A DNA stretch of 64,000 nt from Acidimicrobiaceae bacterium (GTDB lineage Bacteria; Actinomycetota; Acidimicrobiia; Acidimicrobiales; RAAP-2): positions 1-64,000 of the forward strand of contig PMOI01000017.1 of NCBI GenBank assembly GCA_003162475.1, given 5' to 3'. Under the pieces are notes generated by a model. That model was not told where the DNA came from. It ran no database searches and was given only the letters and a program-made list of their open reading frames with translations. Position numbers and translations under genes: made by a program. This document shows, in pieces, positions 26,183 to 34,880 of this stretch (positions within the stretch are counted from its first letter, which is position 1; every line of letters begins with the position of its first letter).

Positions 26183-27466
26183 TTAGCCTTCCTTCGCGAC
26201 CACCGCGGCCAACTGGGCCGGGGTGATGTACGCCTTCGTGACGTTGTTGAGGCTGGAGTCGAAACCCTGCATCTGGAAGCCGCTGAAGACGTTGTGGAAC
26301 TTGTTGAAGTCGTCGTTGCCAGAGGCGCCGTTGTAGTTGATCTTCTTACCGGCCTTGATGAGTCTCACGCACGTGGCGTACGTTCCGCACACCGTGCCCG
26401 GTGGGTCCGAGACCTTCATCACGTCACCCACCCACTTCTTCGGGTCCGTGGACTTCGCCATCGTCATGGCGAGCGACGCGATAACGATCGAGTCGTACTC
26501 GTTAAACGTGGTGGGCAGGATCGTCGTGGTCCTCCACACCGACTGGTAGTCAGCGAGGAAGTGGTTGTACGCGCCGTCAGCGGTCGTCGGGGTCGCCGGC
26601 AGGGCAGCCGTCAAGTCCGTCGAGGCCGTAGGTCCAAAGGACTTGGCGTAGGTACCCTGGGGTGCCGACTGCAGGTCGTCACCGATCCACGGCGTCGTCA
26701 TGTATCCGAGCTGCTGACCGTCCGTGAACAGTGTCGCGGCGGTCTGGCTGTCCATTGAGTCGAAGATGACCTGCGGCTTATTGGCGAACGCGGACGTGAG
26801 CTCGGAACTGTAGGACGCTTGGCCGGGCGTCAACGTGATGTTCTGTTGAATCGTGCCGCCCAGCGCCTTGAAGGCCGCCTCGAGCGGAGCGATGAAGCCC
26901 TGTGAGTTCGCCGAGTTGTCGAAGATCAATGACGCGGTCTTCCAGCCCTTGCTGATCGCGTACTGCGCCATCGCGATGGACTCGTTGGAGTCGGACGAGG
27001 AGGTGCGGAACACGTACGGGAATTTCATGTTGTCGAGTGTCGTGAGACCGCCGACCATGAAGTCAACAACGTCATTGGGTTTGAACTGACCGATAACGGC
27101 TTCGATCGTCGGCGAGAACGGCCCAATGATGACCGTAGGGTGGCTCAACTCCAACTTGCGGAACGCCGGGAGGGCGTCCACGGAGTCGGCCGCGTCATCG
27201 ACGTACGAGCTCTTCAACTGGTGACCAAGTACGCCACCGTTGTGGTTGACCTCGTAGATACCCACGGCCACGCCGTGGGTGCCCCAACTCGAGAGCAGCG
27301 ATTTCGTTCCCGTGAACGGAAAGATGCCCCCGATGACGAGCGGCTTCGAACTGGCGTTAGCCGAGCCCGCCGTCAGTCCCACGCCGGCGACCGACGTCAC
27401 CATCGCGAGAACCAGCATCGCTCTGGCACCTCCGCGACGACCTACTAGTTTTCTAATGAATTTCAT
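26183..27466 (-). CDS. Liv-type ABC transporter periplasmic (extracellular) binding protein
   Basis: 427 residues. The ATG at 27466 is chosen because GGGGGAAG precedes it and a signal peptide starts there (basic KLVGRRGG, hydrophobic core, ANA-S cleavage). The rest shows the type I binding-protein pattern: VIGGIFPFTGTKSLLSSWGTHGVAVGIYEVN, an FRTSSSDSNES hinge strand and KGWKTASLIFDNS. The family binds branched-chain amino acids, but many actinobacterial members bind aromatic or short organic acids. No lipobox Cys is present. It is the last transporter gene, following livF. Adjacent catabolic genes suggest an organic-acid ligand (inference). Confidence 0.88.
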   Translation of the reverse strand: MKFIRKLVGRRGGARAMLVLAMVTSVAGVGLTAGSANASSKPLVIGGIFPFTGTKSLLSSWGTHGVAVGIYEVNHNGGVLGHQLKSSYVDDAADSVDALPAFRKLELSHPTVIIGPFSPTIEAVIGQFKPNDVVDFMVGGLTTLDNMKFPYVFRTSSSDSNESIAMAQYAISKGWKTASLIFDNSANSQGFIAPLEAAFKALGGTIQQNITLTPGQASYSSELTSAFANKPQVIFDSMDSQTAATLFTDGQQLGYMTTPWIGDDLQSAPQGTYAKSFGPTASTDLTAALPATPTTADGAYNHFLADYQSVWRTTTILPTTFNEYDSIVIASLAMTMAKSTDPKKWVGDVMKVSDPPGTVCGTYATCVRLIKAGKKINYNGASGNDDFNKFHNVFSGFQMQGFDSSLNNVTKAYITPAQLAAVVAKEG

Positions 27467-27525
27467 TTGGTACTTCCCCCTTCTTTCATTTTTGTTTACT
27501 TCAAGATTGTGGGAATTTCCCACTG

Positions 27526-28245
27526 TTACGAATGCGTGGCCCCGGCGCGACCGAGGAAGATTGCGGCCAGGTCGAGTTCGGCGATCTCCTTCGCCGGACC
27601 GTGCACGTGATTGGTACCGGCGATGAAGATGTGCACGAAGTCGGAGTGCTTGAGAGCGCGCTCCACGTTCTGTTCGACCACCAAGACCGCCGTACCGGAT
27701 TTGGTGATGACGTCGATCTGGTTCCACACGACGTCCGTGTACGCCGGCGAGAGTCCCGCCGTTGGTTCGTCCAAGATGATCACCGTCGGGTGGACCATGA
27801 GGGCTCGCGCGATCGCGAGGAGGTTCTGTTGACCGCCCGACAACATGCCCGCCCTTTTCGTACGAGCCTTTTTGAGGTCGGTGAAGATGTTCAAAATCTC
27901 CTCCAGCCTTTCGCCACTGTTGCCCTTGACGGCGAAACCCCCCACTTCCAAGTTCTCGTTGACCGTCAATGTCGCGAAGACGTTGTCGTTCTGGGGCACG
28001 TACACCAGGCCATTGCGCGGAATGAGGTGGCCAGGCATCTTCGTGATGTCGACGTCGTTCACGATGACACGTCCCTTCGTGGGACGCAAGATCCCCACGA
28101 GGGTCTTGGCGAAGGTCGACTTACCGGCGCCGTTGGGCCCAATGATCGTCGTGATCGTGCCAACGTCAGCGGACAGCGTGATGTCGCTGATGATGGTCTG
28201 TCGACCGTAGCCCGACGTGACGTTCTCAGTTAGTAGTGCCGGCAC
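27526..28245 (-). CDS. livF: Liv-type ABC transporter ATPase (LivF-like)
   Basis: 239 residues from GTG. Walker A is GPNGAGKST, the signature is LSGGQQNLLAIARAL and Walker B is VIILDEPTAGLSP; the size and the phrase GLVYVPQNDNVFATLTVNENLEVG are diagnostic of LivF. It hydrolyses ATP at the inner face together with the LivG-like subunit, forming the motor of the importer. Its start overlaps the end of livG by 20 bases, so the two are coupled. Confidence 0.92.
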   Translation of the reverse strand: MPALLTENVTSGYGRQTIISDITLSADVGTITTIIGPNGAGKSTFAKTLVGILRPTKGRVIVNDVDITKMPGHLIPRNGLVYVPQNDNVFATLTVNENLEVGGFAVKGNSGERLEEILNIFTDLKKARTKRAGMLSGGQQNLLAIARALMVHPTVIILDEPTAGLSPAYTDVVWNQIDVITKSGTAVLVVEQNVERALKHSDFVHIFIAGTNHVHGPAKEIAELDLAAIFLGRAGATHS

Positions 28246-29050
28246 TGATCACCTCTCCTAGATAGGCCTGGACGACCTCCGGGTTCGCGCGCAACTCGCT
28301 CAGTCGACCGGTCGCGAGTGTCTTTCCTTCGGCCAAGACGATCACGAAATCACAGATCTTCTCCACGACGTTGAGATTGTGTTCGATCATCAACACCGTC
28401 ATGCCCTGGCGCTTCATGTCCAGGATGTAGCCAGCGATACGGTCGATCAGCGCCGGGTTCACGCCGGCCATGGGTTCGTCGAGCAGGAACACTGTTGGCG
28501 CGGCCATCACGCCCCTAGAGATTTCGAGCAGTTTCTTCTGGCCTCCAGAGAGTTCGCGCGCTCGGTTGTCACGGAGTTCATAGAGTCCGTAGGTCGCGAG
28601 GATTTCGGTCGCGCGCTCGATGTTTTGACGTTCCTCTCGCTGCAAGAGACGCGGGCGAAGGAAGATGTTGAAGAGAGATTCTCCGGCTTGAACTTTCGGC
28701 GCGACCAATAGATTCTCGAGGACGGTGAGTCCGCCGAGTTCGCGCGACAGCTGAAACGTGCGCATCAGACCCATTCGAGCGATCTTGTAGCTCTCCAAGT
28801 TCGTGACGTCGACGGAGCCGAGATGCGTGGTGCCCGAGTCCGACTTCATCGCACCCGAGAGGATGTTGACGAGCGTGGTTTTGCCCGCGCCGTTCGGACC
28901 GATGAGCGCGGTGATCTTGTTCTTCGGGACGTCGAACGTCGCTCCGTTGAGTGCGTTCACGCCGAGGAACGACTTGGTGATGTTCTCGCAACTGAGTATC
29001 GACTCACTGAAAGCGTCGGGTGACGACATGGATTGGCCAGTACTCGTCAT
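28226..29050 (-). CDS. livG: Liv-type ABC transporter ATPase (LivG-like)
   Basis: 274 residues from the ATG at 29050; a longer in-frame ORF to 29224 lacks a ribosome site. The ATG overlaps the livM stop (TAATG). Walker A is GPNGAGKTT, the signature is LSGGQKKLLEISRGV and Walker B is VFLLDEPMAGVNP. The C-terminal helix pair AEGKTLATGRLSELRANPEVVQAYLG is the LivG hallmark. It is the second ATPase of the importer. Confidence 0.92.
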   Translation of the reverse strand: MTSTGQSMSSPDAFSESILSCENITKSFLGVNALNGATFDVPKNKITALIGPNGAGKTTLVNILSGAMKSDSGTTHLGSVDVTNLESYKIARMGLMRTFQLSRELGGLTVLENLLVAPKVQAGESLFNIFLRPRLLQREERQNIERATEILATYGLYELRDNRARELSGGQKKLLEISRGVMAAPTVFLLDEPMAGVNPALIDRIAGYILDMKRQGMTVLMIEHNLNVVEKICDFVIVLAEGKTLATGRLSELRANPEVVQAYLGEVISAGTTN

Positions 29051-30120
29051 TACACATCCTTCTCTTCGATGAAGAACGGCGGTCCAGCACCGGCGGCTTC
29101 TTCCGTGGGGATCGCTGGTCCAGTGGGCGCGATGACGGCACCGCCGCCGGACGGGGCGAAATCCGGCAGAAGGAATTTGCTCCGACGAACGCGCTCCGGC
29201 ACAATGCCCTGTGGACGAAACCACAGCATGATCATGAGTACGACGCCGATGACCATGGTGTCGATGTACTCGATCAATCCCGGGTGTCCGGGAATGGCAG
29301 GTAGAAACGCCGGCAAGTGGATGAGTAGCGTCTCGACGACAAGCGCGCCAACGAGCATCCCGACGTTGTTACCGACACCACCCACGATGATCACGGCAAA
29401 GATGACGAAGGTCTCACCTGGGAGCCAAGCGGTGGGGTTGAACGAACCGCCGAACTGGATGAGTAGTCCGCCACCAACGCCGGCGTAGAAGGATCCAACC
29501 AACATCGACGTCAATTGGTAACGAAAGACGCCCTTACCGAGCGCCGAGGCGACGGTCGGGTCATCACGAATGGCGCGCAAGGTACGACCAAGCGGAGACC
29601 TGGTGATGCGACTCATGAAGAACCACAAGATCAATGCCACGACGCCCGCCACACCCGCGAAGAAGGGAACGAAGGAGTTGGTCGTCAACTTGAGCGCACT
29701 CGCGAAGGGCTCGGGAACGTTGTACAGTCCGTCGGCTCCGTTGAAAAGTGGGATGAAGTTGTTGGAGATGTCGTAGAGCACGAGCGATAGTGAGATCAAC
29801 ACCATCGCCAGGTAGTCCGTGCGCAAACGACGTAGCGTAATGAGCGCCACCAAAAAAGCCAACGCACTCGCCGACAGTCCACCGATGATGAGGTTGATCG
29901 GAAACGGCAGATTGAGACCGAGGATGTAGTGCTGGCCGCTCGTTCCGGCGTTGGGCATGCCCGCCACACCCGTCATGTAGGCACCGATGGCCACGAACCC
30001 GATGTAGGCGAAGTTGAGGATTCCGGTCTCACCGTATTGGATGTTGAGGCCCATCGCCAGAATGAAGTAATCGAAGAGGAAAAAAACGAGAGTGAAGACG
30101 TAGTACCAAAAGGCGGACAT
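29050..30120 (-). CDS. livM: Liv-type ABC transporter permease (LivM-like)
   Basis: 356 residues, eight to ten membrane helices. The cytoplasmic loop SPLGRTLRAIRDDPTVASALGKG is the LivM coupling motif that contacts the ATPases. NIQYGETGILNFAYIGFVAIGAYMTG near the N-terminus is the usual first helix pair. The C-terminus has a Pro/Gly/Ala-rich tail of some 45 residues that is longer than in most homologues. It starts two bases after the livH stop. Confidence 0.9.
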   Translation of the reverse strand: MSAFWYYVFTLVFFLFDYFILAMGLNIQYGETGILNFAYIGFVAIGAYMTGVAGMPNAGTSGQHYILGLNLPFPINLIIGGLSASALAFLVALITLRRLRTDYLAMVLISLSLVLYDISNNFIPLFNGADGLYNVPEPFASALKLTTNSFVPFFAGVAGVVALILWFFMSRITRSPLGRTLRAIRDDPTVASALGKGVFRYQLTSMLVGSFYAGVGGGLLIQFGGSFNPTAWLPGETFVIFAVIIVGGVGNNVGMLVGALVVETLLIHLPAFLPAIPGHPGLIEYIDTMVIGVVLMIMLWFRPQGIVPERVRRSKFLLPDFAPSGGGAVIAPTGPAIPTEEAAGAGPPFFIEEKDV

Positions 30121-30122
30121 TG

Positions 30123-31001
30123 TTAGGCCCTTTCCGGCCGAGCGAACAGACCGCTGGGCCTGAACAACAGGGTCAAAATCAAGATGATGAAGGCGATATC
30201 CAACTTGTAGGCGGGATTGATGAAGGCCGCGGAGACCTCGGTGGTCAGTCCGATCAGCACGGCACCGGCCATGGCGCCGTAGATACTGCCCACACCGCCA
30301 ACGATGACGGCGGCGAAGATCACGAACAAGAAGAGCTCACCGGACGCCGGCGTGAGGTTTCCCTCCGTGATGGCGAGCACCGTGCCCGCGAGTCCCGCGA
30401 GGGTTCCCGACAAGAACCACGTGATCGTCGTGATGCGCCGAGTGTCAATACCGCTCGTCATGGCCAGTGTCGTGTTGTCGGACATGGCGCGCATCGATTT
30501 CCCGAGTCGCGTGGTCTTCAGCATGACGTGCACGAGAACCATCAGCACCACTGAGATGGCCATGACGATCAACTGGTTTCTCGTCAAGAGGAAAGGTCCG
30601 ATATGCAGGACCTGCTCAATCGGCATGTTGTACGAGCGAACGTTGGTTCCCCAGATTGAGTAGATGACATTCAACATGATCAGAGAAAGACCGAACGTCA
30701 CGATCAGCACGAAGAACGACCTCTGGAAGCGTCGTGCGAAAGGACCAAGGAGAAAGCGATTCAACAACACGGCGATCACGCCCATGGCGAGCGATCCAAA
30801 CACGAGTGCAATCCACACGTTCCAGTGCAGGAGAGAGGTATTGACCTCGTACGTCAAGTACGAACCCAGCGCCATGAAGTCCCCGTAGGCGAAGTTGATG
30901 TAGTTCGTGATGCCGAACTGCAGGCTCAACCCGACCGCCGCGATCGCGAGTACCGACGCCGTGACGAGGCCGAAGCCGAACGCCAGCCAGAACTGTGCCA
31001 C
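30123..31001 (-). CDS. livH: Liv-type ABC transporter permease (LivH-like)
   Basis: 292 residues with eight membrane helices. Family marks are LQFGITNYINFAYGDFMALGSYLTY near the N-terminus and the coupling loop TTRLGKSMRAMSDNTTLAMTSGI. The position and order (H-M-G-F then binding protein) make it the first gene of the first liv block. The upstream region 31002-31357 is shared with a divergently transcribed methyltransferase gene and should hold the operon promoter. Confidence 0.92.
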   Translation of the reverse strand: MAQFWLAFGFGLVTASVLAIAAVGLSLQFGITNYINFAYGDFMALGSYLTYEVNTSLLHWNVWIALVFGSLAMGVIAVLLNRFLLGPFARRFQRSFFVLIVTFGLSLIMLNVIYSIWGTNVRSYNMPIEQVLHIGPFLLTRNQLIVMAISVVLMVLVHVMLKTTRLGKSMRAMSDNTTLAMTSGIDTRRITTITWFLSGTLAGLAGTVLAITEGNLTPASGELFLFVIFAAVIVGGVGSIYGAMAGAVLIGLTTEVSAAFINPAYKLDIAFIILILTLLFRPSGLFARPERA

Positions 31002-31027
31002 TCTTTTCCCCCCAAAAGTAAATGACG

Positions 31028-31060
31028 CAACCGCAAGTCCCGTAAGGCTTTCCGCGGTTG
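31028..31060. promoter_or_regulatory. Inverted repeat in the livH/methyltransferase divergent region
   Basis: CAACCGC (31028-31034) and GCGGTTG (31054-31060) form a spaced palindrome 27-59 bases ahead of the livH start on the minus strand. It is a candidate operator, possibly for the IclR-type regulator, but it could equally be a transcript hairpin. The 290 bases beyond it to 31357 show nothing else I can identify. Confidence 0.3.
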
Positions 31061-31357
31061 TGAGAGTTTCTATCGCAGTTTTCGACGCTTGTCAACTACA
31101 GGTTCAGGGACGCACTGCGAATCATCCACCCCGAGACGACGAGGCGCTTCGACGAAGTCCCGAACGGTGGTGAAAAAGACGCGGAAACACCCTGGTCGCC
31201 GCATCGCTCCATCGAAATGTTCGACGACAGACGTCGTCTCGACGACGAGTGAGAGCAAAGAATCTCACGTCATCGCACTTCGAACGCTGGTCCCCCTCCT
31301 CGCAGCTCGCGCAAGAATCCCAAGAGTAGCGACGTGAGGGCTGCAATAGTTGTCACC

Positions 31358-32164
31358 ATGTCAAATCAAGATCGCTACTCCCACGGCCACCACGAATCGG
31401 TACTTCGAAGCCATCGATGGCGCACGGTGGCGAACTCCGCGGCCTTTCTCCTGCCTCATCTCACTCCGCAGTTGGACGTCCTGGACGTTGGCTGCGGACC
31501 TGGCAATATCACCGTCGATTTGGCCCGAGTGGTGTCGTCAGGTCACGTCACGGGCGTTGACCTCTCCGCCGACGTGATCGAGATCGCGCGCCAGTTGAAA
31601 TCCGACAGTGGCGTCACCAACGTGAGCTTCGAGGTCGGCGACGTGTACGGACTCTCGTTCGCCGACCAGTCGTTCGACGTGGTGTACGCGCATCAAGTGT
31701 TGCAACACCTCAGTAATCCCGTCGTCGCGTTGACCGAGATGCGTCGGGTGTTGCGCGACGACGGTGTGCTCGCCGTACGCGACGGTGACTTCGGCGCCTT
31801 CAGTTGGTCGCCGGACAGCCCAGTTCTTGATCGATGGATGGAAATTTACCAGGCTCTGACGAGGGAGAATCACATGGACGCCAACGCGGGACGCCACCTT
31901 CACGCTTGGGTGCGACGCGCCGGATTTTCCTCCATCGAGGTCGCCACGTCGAACTGGACGTTCTATCGACCCGACGAGCGTGCTTGGTGGGGACAGCTCT
32001 GGGCGGATCGCGTTCGAGAGAGTGAGTTCGCGCGCCAGAGTCTTGAGTACGGACTCACCACCGAAGCGGAACTGGCGACGATCGCTGAAGCGTTTCTTTC
32101 GTGGTCTGAGAACGAGGACGGCTTCTTCAATCTTGTAAACACCGACGTGCTCGCGCGTCGCTAA
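31358..32164 (+). CDS. Class I SAM-dependent methyltransferase
   Basis: 268 residues from the ATG at 31358 (an in-frame GTG at 31334 would add eight residues). Motif I is LDVGCGPGNITVD, motif II carries the acidic GVDLSADVIEIA, and post-motif segments include DQSFDVVYAHQVLQHL and MRRVLRDDGVLAVRDGDFG. This is the UbiE/COQ5-like small-molecule methyltransferase fold. The start MSNQDRYSHGHHESVLRSH is common to a group of actinobacterial methyltransferases of unknown substrate. It stands alone, divergent from livH. Confidence 0.85.
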   Translation: MSNQDRYSHGHHESVLRSHRWRTVANSAAFLLPHLTPQLDVLDVGCGPGNITVDLARVVSSGHVTGVDLSADVIEIARQLKSDSGVTNVSFEVGDVYGLSFADQSFDVVYAHQVLQHLSNPVVALTEMRRVLRDDGVLAVRDGDFGAFSWSPDSPVLDRWMEIYQALTRENHMDANAGRHLHAWVRRAGFSSIEVATSNWTFYRPDERAWWGQLWADRVRESEFARQSLEYGLTTEAELATIAEAFLSWSENEDGFFNLVNTDVLARR

Positions 32165-32577
32165 CTTCTTCACGACAGAACGCTCGCTGCAAAAACGGCG
32201 CCCAATCAATTTCGCGGCGCCGACCGACAACAGACTTCACGCACGCGACCGATAGTTCATCGTCCGCCTCGACGCAAACTCGCAACGTACCCGGTGGCGA
32301 GCGTGGAAGGATGACGTACCGTGCGGCGACTAACCGCATCGCGGCGCGTTCCGTACGGCCAGTAGTTTGCCGAGGACGTTCGTAGCACGAGTGCCAATCG
32401 CCGACTCCACGGCTACGAGCGGTGAGCGCCTCTCGCGACTCGTTCTCGTGTTCGAAGCGGCGCTCGTCGAGGCGTTCCTCTGCGCTCACTTGGCCCCGTT
32501 TCGGCGCCTAGTGGAAGGAGCAGGAACTGTGCCAACACCAGGGAAATTGCTGGGAGAGTTCCTCCGAATTTTGTAGA
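32165..32577. other. 413-base intergenic region
   Basis: I see no gene here that I can support. ORFs on both strands are short, Arg-rich and lack ribosome sites. The promoter of the TauE/SafE-type gene at 32578 should lie in the last part. Confidence 0.35.
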
Positions 32578-33366
32578 ATGACAGGGATGCTCGCCACAAC
32601 CCTTCCCCTCGGCTGGCGGCTCGCAATCATCTTCGTCGCTGGCGTCGCCGCGGGCATCTCCAACGGTATCGCCGGCGGGGGAACCTTCCTCAGTTTTCCG
32701 ACCTTGGTCGCCCTCGGCGTTCCGACACTCCAAGCGAACGTCTCCTCTTCGGTTGGAATTCTTCCGAGTTTGATCGGCGGCATGCGGGTCTTTCGTCGCG
32801 AGATAACGAGCCACAAAACACTGTTGCGGGAACTTGCGGTGCCGTGCGTGTTGGGCTCCATCGGCGGTTGCGTGATCCTTTTGGAGGGTTCGAATCAGAC
32901 GTTCAAGAGCGTCGTGCCGTGGCTCATCGGTGCCGCCACGCTGCTCTTCGCCGTCGCACCGCGCATTACGAAACTGCTCGCGAAGAGAGAGAGCGACAAC
33001 GTCAACCCAATACGGCGTCGAACACTCTTCGTTGGTATCTTCATCGCGTCGGTCTACGGTGGCTACTTCGGTGCCGGACTCGGCATCGTGTTGTTGGCGG
33101 TGATGGCCCTGACGCTGCCCTTCGACATCTACGAACTCCAAGGCATTCGAAGCGTCTTGGGGACGTTGATTAACGCAGTCGCGGCCGTCGTCTTCATTGT
33201 TCGCGGACACCTCGCCCTCGACGCGGTCTACGCCCTGTTGGTCGGCTCGCTGATTGGCGGTTGGCTGGGCACGATGTTGGTTCGCCGCGTCTCACCGAGT
33301 GTGGTGCGCACCCTCGTGATCCTCGTCGGTGCCGGAACGACCATCCGTCTTGCGATCGGCTCGTAG
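32578..33366 (+). CDS. TauE/SafE family membrane permease (DUF81)
   Basis: 262 residues with eight predicted membrane helices. The family's N-terminal pattern GVAAGISNGIAGGGTFLSFPTLVALG and its internal duplicate VYGGYFGAGLGIVLLAVMAL are clear. Members export or import sulfite, sulfoacetate or other organosulfonates, or small organic anions. Nothing nearby names the substrate. The start could also be the Met at residue 4. It converges with the DUF1275 gene, whose stop lies 18 bases away. Confidence 0.88.
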   Translation: MTGMLATTLPLGWRLAIIFVAGVAAGISNGIAGGGTFLSFPTLVALGVPTLQANVSSSVGILPSLIGGMRVFRREITSHKTLLRELAVPCVLGSIGGCVILLEGSNQTFKSVVPWLIGAATLLFAVAPRITKLLAKRESDNVNPIRRRTLFVGIFIASVYGGYFGAGLGIVLLAVMALTLPFDIYELQGIRSVLGTLINAVAAVVFIVRGHLALDAVYALLVGSLIGGWLGTMLVRRVSPSVVRTLVILVGAGTTIRLAIGS

Positions 33367-33384
33367 GTACGAGTCAGTTCGCGT

Positions 33385-34107
33385 TCAACGAGCCACGTGA
33401 GAGGGTTGTTGACGCTTCATGCGTCGGTGAAAGACCCTGTCACTGCAGACGATGACGAACGCGAGTACACCGATAGGTAGGAGCGGAGCGAACCTTGGTG
33501 CGTCTATGGCGATGGCGGCGCCGAAACCTGCGCCACCGATCAGAGCCACGAGGAGCATGGCACTTCGACCCGAAATTGGTTCCTTGCGTTTCGCAACGCC
33601 CGCGAGTAGCTGCGTCAGGGTACCGGTCAGATAGGTGGTGGAAAGGCCACTAATGCCAAAGCGAAGGGTCGCGGCACTCTGAACACCCAAGGCGACCGCG
33701 TTGACACCGAGCATCGCGTACTCTGCCGAGCCGGCGGGAGCGGCAGAGGCGATCTCCCACCATGTCGCGAAGATAAAAAGCACCACTAGCTCCAGAATCA
33801 ACGCCACGAGAATCGGTCGGGGCCAGATCTCGTCGTCCTTGTGCGCGTGACCCGCCACGCGCGCGCCCACCAAGCTGCCCGCGACGAATCCAAGAAACGC
33901 GATGCCAGTGTGAAGAGCGAGCGACACGTCACCTTTGCCCGCGGCCACACCAAGCAACACCATGTTTCCGGTCATCACGCTCGTGAAGACGCCACCGAGA
34001 CGGGTGAAGCCAATGGCGTCAATGGAGCCCGTCACCAGGGTCAACAAGATGACGAGGACGTCACGTTTGCGCTCTAGCGTCCAGAACGCGCTGTCGCGAA
34101 TGTTCAC
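33385..34107 (-). CDS. DUF1275 (YoaK-like) membrane protein
   Basis: 240 residues from GTG. Six membrane helices and the diagnostic phrases GSIDAIGFTRLGGVFTSVMTGNMVLLG and FGISGLSTTYLTGTLTQL place it in the YoaK/DUF1275 family, whose function is unknown. Its start lies only eight bases after the stop of the second livF-like gene, so it is probably the last gene of that transporter operon, a possible accessory membrane component (inference). The C-terminal tail is basic. Confidence 0.85.
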   Translation of the reverse strand: MNIRDSAFWTLERKRDVLVILLTLVTGSIDAIGFTRLGGVFTSVMTGNMVLLGVAAGKGDVSLALHTGIAFLGFVAGSLVGARVAGHAHKDDEIWPRPILVALILELVVLFIFATWWEIASAAPAGSAEYAMLGVNAVALGVQSAATLRFGISGLSTTYLTGTLTQLLAGVAKRKEPISGRSAMLLVALIGGAGFGAAIAIDAPRFAPLLPIGVLAFVIVCSDRVFHRRMKRQQPSHVAR

Positions 34108-34115
34108 GGTGGACT

Positions 34116-34880
34116 TTATTCGTTGCTAGTCGAACGCGAGGGCGCGCTTCCGCCGAGGAAGGACTCGACGAACAGCGGGTTCTGTTCGAGGTCTTTGGGC
34201 GCGCCGGCGAGGACGACCTTGCCACCACCGAGTACGTAGGTCCAGTCGGAGATCCGAAGGGCCGCCTTCGCGCGCTGTTCGACGAGCAGCACGGTCGAAC
34301 CGAAGTCGGCGAAGCCCCTCACGAACTCTTCGAGCAGCTGCGTGGCCACCATGGGCGCCAAGTTCGCCGTCGGTTCGTCGAGCACCAACACTGAGGGCGA
34401 CAACATCAAGACCCGACCCATCGCGAGCATCTTTCGCTCGCCACCGGAGAGCTTGCCGGCCTTCCTCGTCATCATCGTCTTCAGTTTCGGGAAGAAGTCG
34501 AGTACTGCGTCAATGCGCCCCGGTATCTCACGGCGACTCAGCAGGTACCCACCGATCTCCAAGTTCTCCTTGACTGATAACGGTGGAAAGACGTCATCGA
34601 TCTGGGGTACGTAGCCCACACCAATCATGGCGACCTCTTCAGGCGCGAGGTTCGTTATCTCATGCTCACCCACCGTGACGTGCCCTTCGAGAACCTTCAC
34701 TACACCCACGAGCGACTTGAGCAGCGTCGACTTTCCCGAACCGTTCGGTCCCACGACCGACACGACCTTGCCCGGTGTGGCCTCGATCGTGATGTCGCTG
34801 ACGATGGGCCGCCCGTCGTACCCGGCGCTGAGTCCGTTGGTGCTGAGCACCAATCCCTGCTTTGTTAGTTCAACCGACAA
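34116..34880 (-). CDS. livF: Second liv-type ABC ATPase (LivF-like)
   Basis: 254 residues. Walker A is GPNGSGKST, the signature LSGGERKMLAMGRVL and Walker B VLVLDEPTANLAP. The YVPQIDDVFPPLSVKENLEIGG segment marks it as LivF-like. It overlaps the end of the upstream fusion gene by 11 bases. It is clearly distinct from the LivF at 27.5 kb, so the two operons are separate acquisitions or an old duplication rather than a recent copy. Confidence 0.92.
   Translation of the reverse strand: MSVELTKQGLVLSTNGLSAGYDGRPIVSDITIEATPGKVVSVVGPNGSGKSTLLKSLVGVVKVLEGHVTVGEHEITNLAPEEVAMIGVGYVPQIDDVFPPLSVKENLEIGGYLLSRREIPGRIDAVLDFFPKLKTMMTRKAGKLSGGERKMLAMGRVLMLSPSVLVLDEPTANLAPMVATQLLEEFVRGFADFGSTVLLVEQRAKAALRISDWTYVLGGGKVVLAGAPKDLEQNPLFVESFLGGSAPSRSTSNE

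Noticed and set aside
27467..27727. 87-codon upstream extension of the first liv-type binding protein
   Set aside because: Arg-rich, overlaps livF in another frame. The signal peptide and ribosome site are at 27466.
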